Shown here: piece after piece, positions 33,815 through 42,395 of the stretch | How positions within the stretch are numbered: position 1 is the stretch's first letter | How the letters are laid out: each line of letters begins with the position of its first letter | From: Streptomyces geranii | GTDB taxonomy: Bacteria > Actinomycetota > Actinomycetes > Streptomycetales > Streptomycetaceae | Direction: 5' to 3' | Length of the DNA stretch: 64,000 nt | Assembly (NCBI RefSeq): GCF_002954775.1 | Contig: NZ_PJME01000007.1 | Location: forward strand, 186,001 to 250,000 | Notes under the pieces: generated by a model | The model's database searches: none | What the model was told of the DNA's origin: nothing | What the model saw: only the letters and a program-made list of their open reading frames with translations | Position numbers and translations under genes: made by a program

Positions 33815-34633
33815 TCAGACGCCCGTGAGATTCCGGGAGACGTCGAGGAGGCGCCGCGTGGTCGACGTGTCGAGGTCGATCGGCAGGCGCTGTTCGAAGT
33901 CCCCCGGCTTCGGCCAGTACATCGGCGCGGCCCAGTCCTCGCGCAGACAGGCCTCGACGACGTTGTGCGCGCTCTTCTCGACGGAGTCGAAGAAGAGCGG
34001 CCCCACGACCTTCGCCGTCGCCCGCACGTACCACGGCGACATCCGCAGGATGTCCGTCCGTACGGCGCCCGCGTTCACCACCCCGGCGCGCAACTGCGGT
34101 TCGCCGCGGGTGAGATGGGCGGCGTAGTGGTGGTTGGCGAGCTGGATCGGCTCCCTGTCGTGCCGGAAGTCGAAGGGCTCGAAGGCCGGGAACCTGTCGT
34201 ACTCCGCCGGTGTGGACGGCGGGACGCTCGCCGTCATCATCACGACGCGGGCCTGTCCGGCGCGGCGCAGCGCGGGCAGCAGGAGTTGCGTGAGGTGGTA
34301 GCGGCTCAGGTAGTTGACCGAGAAGAACGGATGCAGCCCGTCCGCCGTACGCAGCTCCTTGAAGGTGAGCACGCCCGTCGAGTGCAGCACCGCGTCGAGC
34401 CGGTCGTGCTCCGCGAGCACCCGCCGGGCGGCGTCCCGGACCCCGTCGTGCGTCGACAGCTCGACGGAGTGGAAGGACGCCCGGCCGGCCGCGTCACCGA
34501 AGGACGCGAGCGCCGCCTCGCCCTTGCGCCGGTCACGCCCGAGGAGGACGACACAATGGCCACGGTCGAGCAGCTCCCGCGCCGCGCGGAGCCCGATCCC
34601 GCTGTTGCCGCCGCTGACGAGGATGGTGCGCAT
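33815..34633 (-). CDS. SDR-fold protein lacking the catalytic Tyr-x3-Lys
   Basis: A 272-aa short-chain dehydrogenase fold with an intact nucleotide site (VSGGNSGIGLRAARELLDRG) and the HSTGV / SVNYLSRYHLTQLLLP segments. Where relatives of the retinol-dehydrogenase type read YGQSKLAN, this protein reads REPIQLAN, so both catalytic Tyr and Lys are replaced (Arg and Gln). It therefore may bind NAD(P) without ordinary dehydrogenase activity. AAAGGAA precedes the ATG. It is convergent with the orphan LuxR gene and next to a quinone-oxidoreductase-like gene on the same strand. Confidence 0.85.
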   Translation of the reverse strand: MRTILVSGGNSGIGLRAARELLDRGHCVVLLGRDRRKGEAALASFGDAAGRASFHSVELSTHDGVRDAARRVLAEHDRLDAVLHSTGVLTFKELRTADGLHPFFSVNYLSRYHLTQLLLPALRRAGQARVVMMTASVPPSTPAEYDRFPAFEPFDFRHDREPIQLANHHYAAHLTRGEPQLRAGVVNAGAVRTDILRMSPWYVRATAKVVGPLFFDSVEKSAHNVVEACLREDWAAPMYWPKPGDFEQRLPIDLDTSTTRRLLDVSRNLTGV

Positions 34634-34774
34634 GGGGTTCCTTTGCTGACCGAGGTGACTGAGACGGCCGGTGTGGCTGAGGTGGCTGAGGTGGCGGGGG
34701 TCGTGTGCGGGGAGCGCTGGAGGCGACGGCCGCTCCGGCCGACCCGCGCCTCAGCTCCTCGACCCCTCAACTCC

Positions 34775-35629
34775 TCACCGCTTCAACGCCGCCGCGACCG
34801 TCTCGCCGATCTGCGTGGTCGCGCGCCCGATCAGCCGCGACAACTCCCCGCTCGTACCGGCGAGTTCACCCTTGGCGAAGGAAGCGTCCGCGCCCGCCAG
34901 GATGGTGGCGTACAGCTCGGGCATCCCCGCGCCGACCAGCAGTTCGGTGTACGCCTCCACGGTGACCGGCGTGTAGACGATCTCCCGGCCGGTCCGCCGC
35001 CCCAACTCGGCCGCGAACTCGGGGAAGTTCCAGGCGGTGTCCCCGCCCAGCTCGTACGTCCGGTTCTCGTGCCCGGTGCCGGTCAGCACCGCGACCGCAC
35101 CGGCCGCGTAGTCGGCGCGGGTCGCGGAGGCGATACGTCCCGTACCTGCGGCGCGCACGAGCACACCCGCCTCGACCACCGTCTCCAGCCGGTCGACGAA
35201 GATCTCGCTGTACCAGTTGTTGCGCAGCAGGACATACGGCAGCCCGGACTCCGCCAGCGCCTTCTCCGTCCGGCGATGGGCCTCGGTGAGCGGACTCTCG
35301 TGGCCGCCGGCCGCGCTCGTGTACGCGAGCAGCGAGACCCCGGCGGCCCGGGCGGCGTCGATCACGACCCGGTGCTGGGCGGCCCGGTCCGCGGTCATCT
35401 CGCTGCTGGATATCAGCAGCACCCTGTCGCCCGCGGCGAAGAGGCCCTCGAAGGTCCCGGGGACGTTGTAGTCGGCGACCGCGATCCGCACGCCGAGGGC
35501 CTCGAACCGGGCGCCCTTCTCCTTGCCGCGGACCACGGCGGTGATCCGGTCGGCGGGGACCTTCTCCAGCAGGCCCTCGACGACCAGCCGGCCGAGATTC
35601 CCGTTGGCTCCGGTGACGACAATGCTCAT
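34775..35629 (-). CDS. NmrA-like NAD(P)H:quinone oxidoreductase family protein
   Basis: An atypical SDR of 284 aa with the NAD(P) motif TGANGNLGRLVVEGLL at the N-terminus, followed by VVRGKEKG and ISSSEMTADRAAQHRVVIDAARAAGV, matching the QOR2/NmrA group. These reduce quinones or act as redox sensors. It is divergent from an HxlR regulator, a pairing often seen for quinone-reductase genes and their repressors. AAGAGGAG lies 11 bases before the ATG. Gap to the SDR protein downstream is 141 bases. Confidence 0.88.
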   Translation of the reverse strand: MSIVVTGANGNLGRLVVEGLLEKVPADRITAVVRGKEKGARFEALGVRIAVADYNVPGTFEGLFAAGDRVLLISSSEMTADRAAQHRVVIDAARAAGVSLLAYTSAAGGHESPLTEAHRRTEKALAESGLPYVLLRNNWYSEIFVDRLETVVEAGVLVRAAGTGRIASATRADYAAGAVAVLTGTGHENRTYELGGDTAWNFPEFAAELGRRTGREIVYTPVTVEAYTELLVGAGMPELYATILAGADASFAKGELAGTSGELSRLIGRATTQIGETVAAALKR

Positions 35630-35707
35630 GATGCGGACAACTCCTCTTGATCGGCTCTGTCGCCAACCCTAGGAGCTGTGGTCACTCTGCGTGAGTACGC
35701 ACTTTGA

Positions 35708-35718
35708 AGTACGGTACT
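35708..35718. promoter_or_regulatory. HxlR operator and leaderless start
   Basis: AGTACGGTACT is a palindrome with 5-bp arms ending 3 bases before the HxlR ATG, and a second AGTACG half lies at 35694-35699. It overlaps a -10 box TACGGT (35710-35715), 6 bases before the start codon. Autoregulation and control of the divergent oxidoreductase gene are likely. Confidence 0.5.
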
Positions 35719-35721
35719 GAC

Positions 35722-36135
35722 ATGGCTGTTAGCACCACGGCGGGCGGTACGGCGGCGGGCGCCGGCGCCCGGATCATGTGCCCGCAGCGCCTGACCATGG
35801 AGCACGTCACCAGCCGCTGGGGCGTCCTCGTACTGATCCGGCTGCTGGAGAGCCCGCACCGCTTCGCCGAGCTGCGCCGCGCGATCGACTCCACCGAGTC
35901 CGTCGGCCCGGTCACCGAGAAGATGCTCGCGCAGACCCTGCAGAACCTGGAGCGCGACGGCCTGGTCGACCGGCACGTCAGGCCGGTGATCCCGCCCCAT
36001 GTCGACTACTCCCTCACGGAGTTGGGCCGCGAGGCCGCCGAACAGGTCCGCGCCCTGGCCCTCTGGACGAACGAGCGGCTGAGCCAGGTGGAGCGGGCGC
36101 GGGAGAGCTACGACGAGGCGAAGGGCCGCGCCTGA
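35722..36135 (+). CDS. HxlR-family transcriptional regulator
   Basis: A 137-aa winged-helix protein of the HxlR/DUF24 type: the conserved N-terminal Cys-20 in IMCPQRLTMEHVTSRWG, the HTH ESPHRFAELRRAIDSTESVGPVTEKMLAQTLQNLERDG (as ~50-85) and the wing PVIPPHVDYSLTELGREA. Family members sense quinones or electrophiles through that cysteine and repress a neighbouring reductase, here the divergent gene ending at 34775. The start lacks a ribosome-binding site and follows TACGGT by 6 bases, so it is probably leaderless. Confidence 0.92.
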   Translation: MAVSTTAGGTAAGAGARIMCPQRLTMEHVTSRWGVLVLIRLLESPHRFAELRRAIDSTESVGPVTEKMLAQTLQNLERDGLVDRHVRPVIPPHVDYSLTELGREAAEQVRALALWTNERLSQVERARESYDEAKGRA

Positions 36136-36144
36136 GCGGGGCGA

Positions 36145-36531
36145 CTACTCGACGCCGTCCGTCTCCACGTCACCGTCCGTGTCGCTGAGCCCGAGCCGCA
36201 GATGCTCCACGTGGTAGACCGCCTGGTCGAGCAGCCCGGCGACATGGTGGTCGTGCAGCGCGTACACCACTGACCGGCCCCGGCGCTCGCCCACGACCAG
36301 GCCCAGATTCCGCAGCAGCCGCAGCTGGTGCGAGCACGCCGACTGCTCCATGCCCACCTCTGCCGCCAACTCCGTCGCCGGAAGCGGGCCTTCGCGCAGC
36401 CGCGCCAGGATCAGCAGGCGGGACGGCGTGGAGAGGGCCTGGAGCGTGGTGGCCACCTTCGCGACATTGCCCGCGTCGAGGCGTACGCGCTCGGCGGCGT
36501 CCTGCGCGGTGACGACGGCTCCATGACCCAT
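36145..36531 (-). CDS. ArsR/SmtB-family metal-sensing repressor
   Basis: A 128-aa winged-helix repressor. The recognition helix is in ELAAEVGMEQSACSHQLRLLRNLGLV. The last helix carries Asp-94, His-96, His-107 and His-110, which is exactly the D-x-H-x10-H-x2-H zinc/cobalt site of CzrA and SmtB; a thiol-type (CadC) site is absent apart from Cys-66 in the HTH. It is divergent from a P1B-4 metal ATPase, its likely target, and starts 6 bases after TAGGAT without a ribosome-binding site (leaderless). Metal binding should release the operator between them. Confidence 0.93.
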   Translation of the reverse strand: MGHGAVVTAQDAAERVRLDAGNVAKVATTLQALSTPSRLLILARLREGPLPATELAAEVGMEQSACSHQLRLLRNLGLVVGERRGRSVVYALHDHHVAGLLDQAVYHVEHLRLGLSDTDGDVETDGVE

Positions 36532-36553
36532 GTCCGTATCCTACTCATCGCAC

Positions 36554-36585
36554 ATGAACGAATGAACTAATGAACGAGTGTTCAT
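36554..36585. promoter_or_regulatory. ArsR operator with 8-bp repeating half-sites
   Basis: Three ATGAAC half-sites start at 36554, 36562 and 36570, one every 8 bp, and the third forms an inverted repeat with GTTCAT at 36580-36585 (4-base spacer). This is the TGAA-N-TTCA style used by SmtB/CzrA-type repressors. The sites lie between outward -10 boxes: TAGGAT (minus strand 36543-36538) for arsR and TATGGT (36595-36600) for the ATPase. Confidence 0.75.
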
Positions 36586-36606
36586 GTGTTCCTGTATGGT
36601 GCTCCC

Positions 36607-38619
36607 GTGTCTGCCACCCTCACCTCGCCGCCACCCCCGTCCTCACCTCCCTCCCCGGCCGCGCCGCCGTCCACGGCGCCGACCGCACCCCGCCGCCGCA
36701 CCCGCGTCCTCGCGCTCCCCGAGGCCCGCTGGGCCACCGCCGCCACCGCCCTGTTCCTGCTCGCGCTGCCCCTGCAACTGACCGGCGCCCCCGCCTGGAC
36801 CTGGGGTGCGCTCTACGCACTGGCGTACGCCACCGGCGGTTGGGAGCCCGGCTGGGAGGGCCTCAAGGCGCTGCGGGAGCGGACCCTGGACGTCGACCTG
36901 CTGATGATCGTCGCGGCCCTCGGCGCCGCCGCGATCGGCCAGGTCATGGACGGCGCCCTGCTGATCGTCATCTTCGCGACCTCCGGCGCCCTGGAGGCCC
37001 TGGCCACCGCCCGCACCGCCGACTCGGTCCGGGGCCTCCTCGACCTGGCCCCCGCCACGGCGACCCGGCTGGACGCGGAGGGCGGCGAACAGGCCGTCCC
37101 CGTCGAGGAGTTGACCGTCGGCGACACCGTCCTCGTACGCCCCGGGGAGCGTGTCGGCGCCGACGGCCGCGTGCTGGACGGCGTGAGCGAGGTCGACCAG
37201 GCGACCATCACCGGCGAACCGCTGCCCGCGCCGAAGCGGCCAGGCGACGAGGTCTTCGCGGGCACCCTCAACGGCACCGGCGCCCTGCGCGTACGGGTCG
37301 AGCGCGACGCCTCCGACTCGGTGATCGCCCGGATCGTCCGCATGGTCGAGGAGGCGTCCGAGACCAAGGCGCCCACCCAGCTGTTCATCGAGAAGGTCGA
37401 GCAGCGCTACTCGCTGGGCATGGTCGCGGCCACCCTCGCCGTGTTCGCCGTACCGCTCGCCTTCGGTACGGACCTCACCGACGCCCTGCTGCGCGCCATG
37501 ACCTTCATGATCGTGGCCTCGCCCTGCGCGGTCGTGCTCGCCACCATGCCGCCGCTGCTGTCGGCCATCGCCAACGCCGGGCGGCACGGCGTACTGGTCA
37601 AGTCGGCGGTGGTGATGGAACGCCTCGGGCAGGTCGACGCCGTGGCGCTCGACAAGACCGGGACGCTCACCGAGGGCATGCCGAGGGTGACGGAGGTACG
37701 GCCGTTGCGTGCACCGGGCTCCGAACCGGCTTGGGGCGAGGGCGAGTTGCTGACGCTCGCGGCGGCGGTCGAGCGGCCGAGCGAGCATCCGCTGGCCCGG
37801 GCCGTGGTGGAGGCGGCGCGGGAACGCGGGCTCGCGTCGGCCATGGTGACGGAGTTCGAGTCGACGCCCGGAGTCGGGGTGACGGCGGTTGTGGGCGAGC
37901 GTCTGGTGTCGGTGGGGGCGCCCGGGCGCCTGCTGGACGGGGTAGGGGAGCCGGCGGGATCGGCGACTCGGGTGCTGGTGACGGAAGTTGAGGCGTCCGG
38001 TCGTACGGCGGTCCTGGTCCTCGTGGACGACGTGCCGGCCGGTGTGCTCGGCCTCGCCGACCGGCCGCGTGCCGGTGCCGCCGACACCGTCGCCTCGCTC
38101 GCCCGACTCACCGGCACCGCACCGGTGTTGCTCACCGGCGACAACCCGCGAGCCGCCGCCCGGCTGGCCGCCGAGGTGGGGATCGAGGACGTACGGGCCG
38201 GGCTGCTTCCCCAGCAGAAGTTGGACGCCGTAAGGGAGTTGGAGGCATCCGGGCGCAGGGTGATGGTCGTCGGGGACGGGGTCAACGACGCCCCGGCGCT
38301 GGCCGCCGCCCACACCGGCGTGGCCATGGGCCGGGCGGGTTCCGACCTCGCGCTGGAGACGGCGGACGCGGTGATCGTGCGGGACGAGCTGGCCACCGTG
38401 CCCGCCGTGATCGCCCTCTCGCGACGCGCCCGCCGACTGGTCGTGCAGAACCTGGTGATCGCCGGGGTGTTCATCGCGGGCCTCGTCGCCTGGGACCTGA
38501 TCGGCACGTTGCCGCTGCCGCTCGGCGTCGCGGGGCACGAGGGGTCGACGGTACTCGTCGGGCTCAACGGCTTGCGGTTGCTGCGGGAGGCGGCGTGGAG
38601 GGATGCTGTGAGTGACTGA
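36607..38619 (+). CDS. P1B-4 type heavy-metal-exporting P-type ATPase (Co/Zn class)
   Basis: A 670-aa ion pump of the membrane. All P-type motifs are present: TGE (202-204), phosphorylated Asp-349 in DKTGTLT, SEHPLA and GDGVNDAPAL. The transport site is SPC (305-307), and the last helices carry HEGST (from His-644). SPC plus HEG[GS]T and no N-terminal metal-binding domain define the P1B-4 class (CoaT/CtpD), which exports cobalt, zinc or iron. A Pro/Ser/Ala-rich N-terminal ~35 residues is disordered. GTG 36607 is preferred because TATGGT ends 6 bases before it (leaderless); GTG 36586 is upstream of that box and overlaps the operator. Confidence 0.9.
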   Translation: MSATLTSPPPPSSPPSPAAPPSTAPTAPRRRTRVLALPEARWATAATALFLLALPLQLTGAPAWTWGALYALAYATGGWEPGWEGLKALRERTLDVDLLMIVAALGAAAIGQVMDGALLIVIFATSGALEALATARTADSVRGLLDLAPATATRLDAEGGEQAVPVEELTVGDTVLVRPGERVGADGRVLDGVSEVDQATITGEPLPAPKRPGDEVFAGTLNGTGALRVRVERDASDSVIARIVRMVEEASETKAPTQLFIEKVEQRYSLGMVAATLAVFAVPLAFGTDLTDALLRAMTFMIVASPCAVVLATMPPLLSAIANAGRHGVLVKSAVVMERLGQVDAVALDKTGTLTEGMPRVTEVRPLRAPGSEPAWGEGELLTLAAAVERPSEHPLARAVVEAARERGLASAMVTEFESTPGVGVTAVVGERLVSVGAPGRLLDGVGEPAGSATRVLVTEVEASGRTAVLVLVDDVPAGVLGLADRPRAGAADTVASLARLTGTAPVLLTGDNPRAAARLAAEVGIEDVRAGLLPQQKLDAVRELEASGRRVMVVGDGVNDAPALAAAHTGVAMGRAGSDLALETADAVIVRDELATVPAVIALSRRARRLVVQNLVIAGVFIAGLVAWDLIGTLPLPLGVAGHEGSTVLVGLNGLRLLREAAWRDAVSD

Positions 38620-38728
38620 GCCACGATGAGTCCTGCGATGCGCGGTGCGCGGGGTACAGCATCCTGCGACGGTCCCTCGGCGGTCGTACTGTCGGACCTG
38701 TCGAACCCGTCACCGAGGAGGACTTCCG

Positions 38729-39292
38729 ATGCGCAGCGTGACCTATTCGATGGGTGTCTCGCTCGACGGGTACATCGTCGGGCCGGACGGCGGCTTCGAC
38801 TGGACGGTGCCCGACCCCGACGTCTTCCGTTTCTGGATCGACGAGATCCGGGACGTCGACGTCCACCTGATGGGACGGCGTCTGTACGAGACGATGCTGT
38901 ACTGGGAGACCGCAGTCCAGGACCCGTCCCTCGGTGAAGCCGAACTCGAATGGGCCGCGCTCTGGAATCCGCTGCCGAAGGTGGTGTTCTCCACCACGCT
39001 GCCGGCGGTCGAGGGCAACGCCCGTCTGCTCTCCGGTGGTGTCGCGGAGGAGATCGAGCGGTTGAGGGCCGAGCCGGGGGAGGGGGAGATCGCGATCGGC
39101 GGCGCGACTCTCGCCGCCGAGGCGGCCAGGGCCGGGCTGATCGACGAGTACCGGAGCATCGTCCACCCGGTGCTGGTCGGCGGTGGCATTCCGTACTTTC
39201 CCCGGGACGAGCGCCGGGTGGATCTCGAACTCGTCGAGACCCGCACCTTCAACTCGAAGTTCGTCCTCCTCCGCCACCGCGTGGTGCGATAA
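38729..39292 (+). CDS. RibD C-terminal / dihydrofolate-reductase-like protein
   Basis: A 187-aa protein of the DHFR-like reductase fold. Visible marks are the opening VTYSMGVSLDGYIVGPDGGFDW, the helix with HLMGRRLYETMLYWE, KVVFSTTLP, the nucleotide loop IAIGGATLAAEAARAGLIDEY and HPVLVGGGIPYF. Such proteins bind NADPH, and their substrates are unknown for this subgroup. GAGGAG precedes the ATG. It is monocistronic between the metal ATPase and the Ada-AlkA gene. Confidence 0.9.
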   Translation: MRSVTYSMGVSLDGYIVGPDGGFDWTVPDPDVFRFWIDEIRDVDVHLMGRRLYETMLYWETAVQDPSLGEAELEWAALWNPLPKVVFSTTLPAVEGNARLLSGGVAEEIERLRAEPGEGEIAIGGATLAAEAARAGLIDEYRSIVHPVLVGGGIPYFPRDERRVDLELVETRTFNSKFVLLRHRVVR

Positions 39293-39438
39293 CCGGCTCG
39301 TCCGGCCGGCTGGACCGCCGGGCGGCGCACCGAGTGACGGCGAGTGATCCGGATCGCCCCTGGACACACCACCTTCATGTCGGATTTCCGCCAGCCCCAC
39401 CCCTGCCCATGGCCGATGCTGGACATATGCGGAACGCG

Positions 39439-40935
39439 ATGCACACCGACACCGAGCGCTGCGTACGCGCCGTCCGGTCCAAGGACGCGCGGTTCGACGG
39501 CTGGTTCTTCACGGCGGTCCTGACCACCCGGATCTACTGCCGCCCCAGCTGCCCGGTCGTGCCGCCCAAGCCCGAGAACATGACCTTCTACCCGAGCGCG
39601 GCGGCCTGCCAGCAGGCGGGCTTCCGGGCCTGCAAGCGGTGCCGCCCGGACACCAGCCCCGGCTCACCGGAGTGGAACCAGCGGGCCGACCTCGTGGCCC
39701 GCGCCATGCGGCTGATCGACGACGGAGTCGTCGACCGCGAGGGCGTCCCCGGCCTCGCCGCCCGCCTCGGCTACAGCACCCGCCAGATCGAACGGCAACT
39801 CCTCGCAGAACTGGGCGCGGGCCCGCTCGCCCTGGCCCGCGCGCAGCGCGCCCAGACCGCACGCCTCCTGGTCGAGACGACCACGCTGCCCATGGCGGAC
39901 ATCGCCTTCGCGGCGGGCTTCTCCTCGATCCGCACCTTCAACGACACCGTCCGCGAGGTCTTCGCCCTCTCCCCGACCGACCTCCGCGCCCGCCTCCCGA
40001 AGACCCGGACACAGACAGGAGACGGCGGGGTCACGACCGTCAGCGCACCCGGCGTGCTCAACCTCCGCCTCCCCTTCCGCGCCCCGCTCAACCCCGACAA
40101 CCTCTTCGGCCACCTCGCCACGACCGCCGTACCCGGCGTGGAGGAGTGGCGCGACGGCGCCTACCGCCGGACCCTGCGCCTCCCGTACGGCCACGGCATC
40201 GCCGCACTCACCCCGAAGCCCGACCACATCGCGTGCCGCCTCACCCTCAGCGACCTGCGCGACCTGCCCGTCGCCATCAGCCGCTGCCGCCGGATGCTCG
40301 ACCTGGACGCCGATCCGGTGGCCGTGGACGAGCAGTTGCGCACGGATCCGGTGCTTGCCCCGCTCGTCGCGAAGGCCCCCGGCCGACGCGTCCCGCGCAC
40401 GGTCGACGAGGCGGAGTTCGCCGTACGGGCGGTGCTCGGCCAGCAGGTCTCCACGGCCGCCGCCCGCACCCACGCGGCCCGACTCGTCACGGCGTACGGC
40501 GACCCGGTCGACGATCCGGAGGGCGGCCTGACCCATCTCTTCCCGACGCCACAGGCGCTGGCGGCCCTGGACCCCGAGTCCCTGGCGATGCCCCGCACCC
40601 GCCGGACCACCTTCACCACCCTGGTCGCCCAACTTGCCGAAGGCACGCTCCACTTGGGCGTGGAGAGCGACTGGCCGGAGGTCCGCGCCCGACTCCTCGC
40701 CCTCCCCGGCTTCGGCCCCTGGACGGCCGACGTCATCGCGATGCGTGCCCTCGGCGACCCGGACGCGTTCCTCCCCACGGACCTCGGAATCCGGCGTGCG
40801 GCCCAGGAGTTGGGCCTCCCGTCGACCCCGGCCGCCCTCACGGCACGCGCGTCGGCGTGGCGGCCGTGGCGGGCGTACGCGGTCCAGTACCTGTGGGCGA
40901 CGGACAGCCACCCGATCAACTTCCTACCGGTATGA
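39439..40935 (+). CDS. Ada-type regulator fused to AlkA 3-methyladenine DNA glycosylase
   Basis: A 498-aa fusion for DNA alkylation damage. Residues 1-75 form the Ada zinc finger with Cys-34, Cys-38, Cys-65 and Cys-68; Cys-34 corresponds to the methyl-accepting Cys of E. coli Ada. Residues ~85-185 are an AraC HTH pair (GLAARLGYSTRQIERQL, MADIAFAAGFSSIRTFNDTVREVF). Residues ~205-490 are AlkA, with helix-hairpin-helix LPGFGPWTADVIAMRALGD and the catalytic Asp in LPTDLGIRRA. The O6-methylguanine domain of E. coli Ada is absent and supplied by the next gene. ATG 39427, four codons earlier, is an alternative start; neither has a good ribosome-binding site. Confidence 0.92.
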   Translation: MHTDTERCVRAVRSKDARFDGWFFTAVLTTRIYCRPSCPVVPPKPENMTFYPSAAACQQAGFRACKRCRPDTSPGSPEWNQRADLVARAMRLIDDGVVDREGVPGLAARLGYSTRQIERQLLAELGAGPLALARAQRAQTARLLVETTTLPMADIAFAAGFSSIRTFNDTVREVFALSPTDLRARLPKTRTQTGDGGVTTVSAPGVLNLRLPFRAPLNPDNLFGHLATTAVPGVEEWRDGAYRRTLRLPYGHGIAALTPKPDHIACRLTLSDLRDLPVAISRCRRMLDLDADPVAVDEQLRTDPVLAPLVAKAPGRRVPRTVDEAEFAVRAVLGQQVSTAAARTHAARLVTAYGDPVDDPEGGLTHLFPTPQALAALDPESLAMPRTRRTTFTTLVAQLAEGTLHLGVESDWPEVRARLLALPGFGPWTADVIAMRALGDPDAFLPTDLGIRRAAQELGLPSTPAALTARASAWRPWRAYAVQYLWATDSHPINFLPV

Positions 40936-40973
40936 CGACGTTGAGGAACTACGAGGAGCAACAGGGAATCCCC

Positions 40974-41462
40974 ATGAACATGAAGCAGCACACGGTCATC
41001 GACAGCCCGTACGGTCCGCTGACCCTCGTCGCGGACGACGGAGTCCTCTGCGGCCTCTACATGGTCGACCAGCGCCACCGCCCACCCGAGGAGAACTTCG
41101 GCCCCCGCGACGACACCCCCTTCGGGGAGACGACCGACCAGCTGAAGGCGTACTTCGAGGGCGAGTTGAAGGAGTTCACCTTGGAACTCCGCCTGTCGGG
41201 CACCGAGTTCCAGCGCAGCGTGTGGGAGCAGCTGTGCCGCATCCCGTACGGCGAGACCCGCTCGTACGGCGAACTGGCCGACGCCCTGGGCAATCCGAAG
41301 GCGTCCCGTGCCGTGGGCCTGGCCAACGGAAAGAACCCGGTCGGCATCATCGTGCCCTGCCACCGGGTGGTCGGCGCGGACGGCAGCCTCACGGGGTACG
41401 GGGGCGGTATCGAGCGCAAGCAGCGGCTGCTGGACTTCGAACGGGGGGCGGCGCTCTTCTAG
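40974..41462 (+). CDS. ogt: Methylated-DNA-protein cysteine methyltransferase
   Basis: Takes the alkyl group from O6-alkylguanine onto its own Cys-129 in the signature IIVPCHRVVG; the N-terminal beta domain and the DNA-binding helix SYGELADALGNPKASRAVGLANGKNP are standard. The 162-aa product uses ATG 40974 with AGGGA upstream; the alternative ATG 40932 overlaps the Ada-AlkA stop as ATGA and would add 14 residues. Either way the gene is in an operon with Ada-AlkA, giving a two-gene adaptive response unit. Confidence 0.94.
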   Translation: MNMKQHTVIDSPYGPLTLVADDGVLCGLYMVDQRHRPPEENFGPRDDTPFGETTDQLKAYFEGELKEFTLELRLSGTEFQRSVWEQLCRIPYGETRSYGELADALGNPKASRAVGLANGKNPVGIIVPCHRVVGADGSLTGYGGGIERKQRLLDFERGAALF

Positions 41463-41499
41463 GCCGTCACTTCTCCGCCGCTCCTCCGTCGGCCCTCCG

Positions 41500-42255
41500 T
41501 CAGTCCGCAGGCCCGGGTGTCCGGACCGCCGACTCCCGCAACTCCCGCAGCAGTTGGGGCAGCGCCGTGCCGATCGGTTCCCGTACGACCTCGTCCGCCC
41601 GGTCGTCGTACGGGGTCGGCTCGGCGTTGACGATGACGAGGCGGGCGCCGTGGTCGGCGGCGACACCGGCCAGGCCCGCGGCGGGCTGGACCTGAAGACT
41701 GCTCCCGACGGCGATGAACACCTGGCAGGCCTTCGTGATCGCGAGGGCGTCGCCGAGGACGACCGGGTCGAGGCGCTGGCCGAACATGACGGTCGCCGAC
41801 TTCAGGATGCCGCCGCAGACGAGGCAGGCCGGGTCCTCCTCGCCCGCGTCCAGCCGTGCCAGGGCGTCCTCCATGGGGCCGCGCGCCGAGCACTCGGTGC
41901 ACACGAACTCCCGTGCGGTGCCGTGCAGTTCGAGTACCTTGCGGGCAGGCATCCCGGCCAGCTGGTGCAGCCCGTCCACGTTCTGCGTGATGACCCGAAC
42001 GGGCACCCCGGCCCGCTCCAGCTCGGCCACCGCCAGGTGCGCGGCGTTCGGCTCGGCCTGAAGCGTCCGGTTCTGGCGCCGCAACTGCCAGGAACGGCGC
42101 CGGATCTCGGGATCGCCCATGTAGTACTCGTACGTCACGAGCTTCTCGGCCTCGGGGTCGCGCCGCCACAGGCCGTTCGGGCCGCGGTAGTCCGGGATGC
42201 CGGAGTCGGTCGAGATACCGGCGCCGCTGAGCACGGCGACGAGGGGCTTGGTCAT
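41500..42255 (-). CDS. cobB: Sir2-family NAD-dependent protein deacylase
   Basis: Removes acetyl or longer acyl groups from lysines, using NAD and releasing nicotinamide and O-acyl-ADP-ribose. The 251-aa protein shows GAGISTDSGIPDYRG, TQNVDGLHQLAG, catalytic His-111 (LELHG) and a Zn site of Cys-119, Cys-122, Cys-144 and Cys-147. It starts 7 bases after TACCCT, without a ribosome-binding site (leaderless). Longer starts upstream are Pro-rich. It is convergent with ogt. Streptomyces coelicolor has a CobB2-type gene in this genomic neighbourhood (from memory), which fits. Confidence 0.94.
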   Translation of the reverse strand: MTKPLVAVLSGAGISTDSGIPDYRGPNGLWRRDPEAEKLVTYEYYMGDPEIRRRSWQLRRQNRTLQAEPNAAHLAVAELERAGVPVRVITQNVDGLHQLAGMPARKVLELHGTAREFVCTECSARGPMEDALARLDAGEEDPACLVCGGILKSATVMFGQRLDPVVLGDALAITKACQVFIAVGSSLQVQPAAGLAGVAADHGARLVIVNAEPTPYDDRADEVVREPIGTALPQLLRELRESAVRTPGPAD

Positions 42256-42395
42256 GCTGCCGAGGGTAGGTGGCGGGGTGTCGGGCTGCGACCGGTTAAC
42301 CGTCCCGGGCATCCGGGGCATGTGGCCTTCGCCTTGGTCGTGACCCTGGTCGGCAAGGCGGTGTACGAACGCCCGTCCGGTGTTAATGTCCGCCC

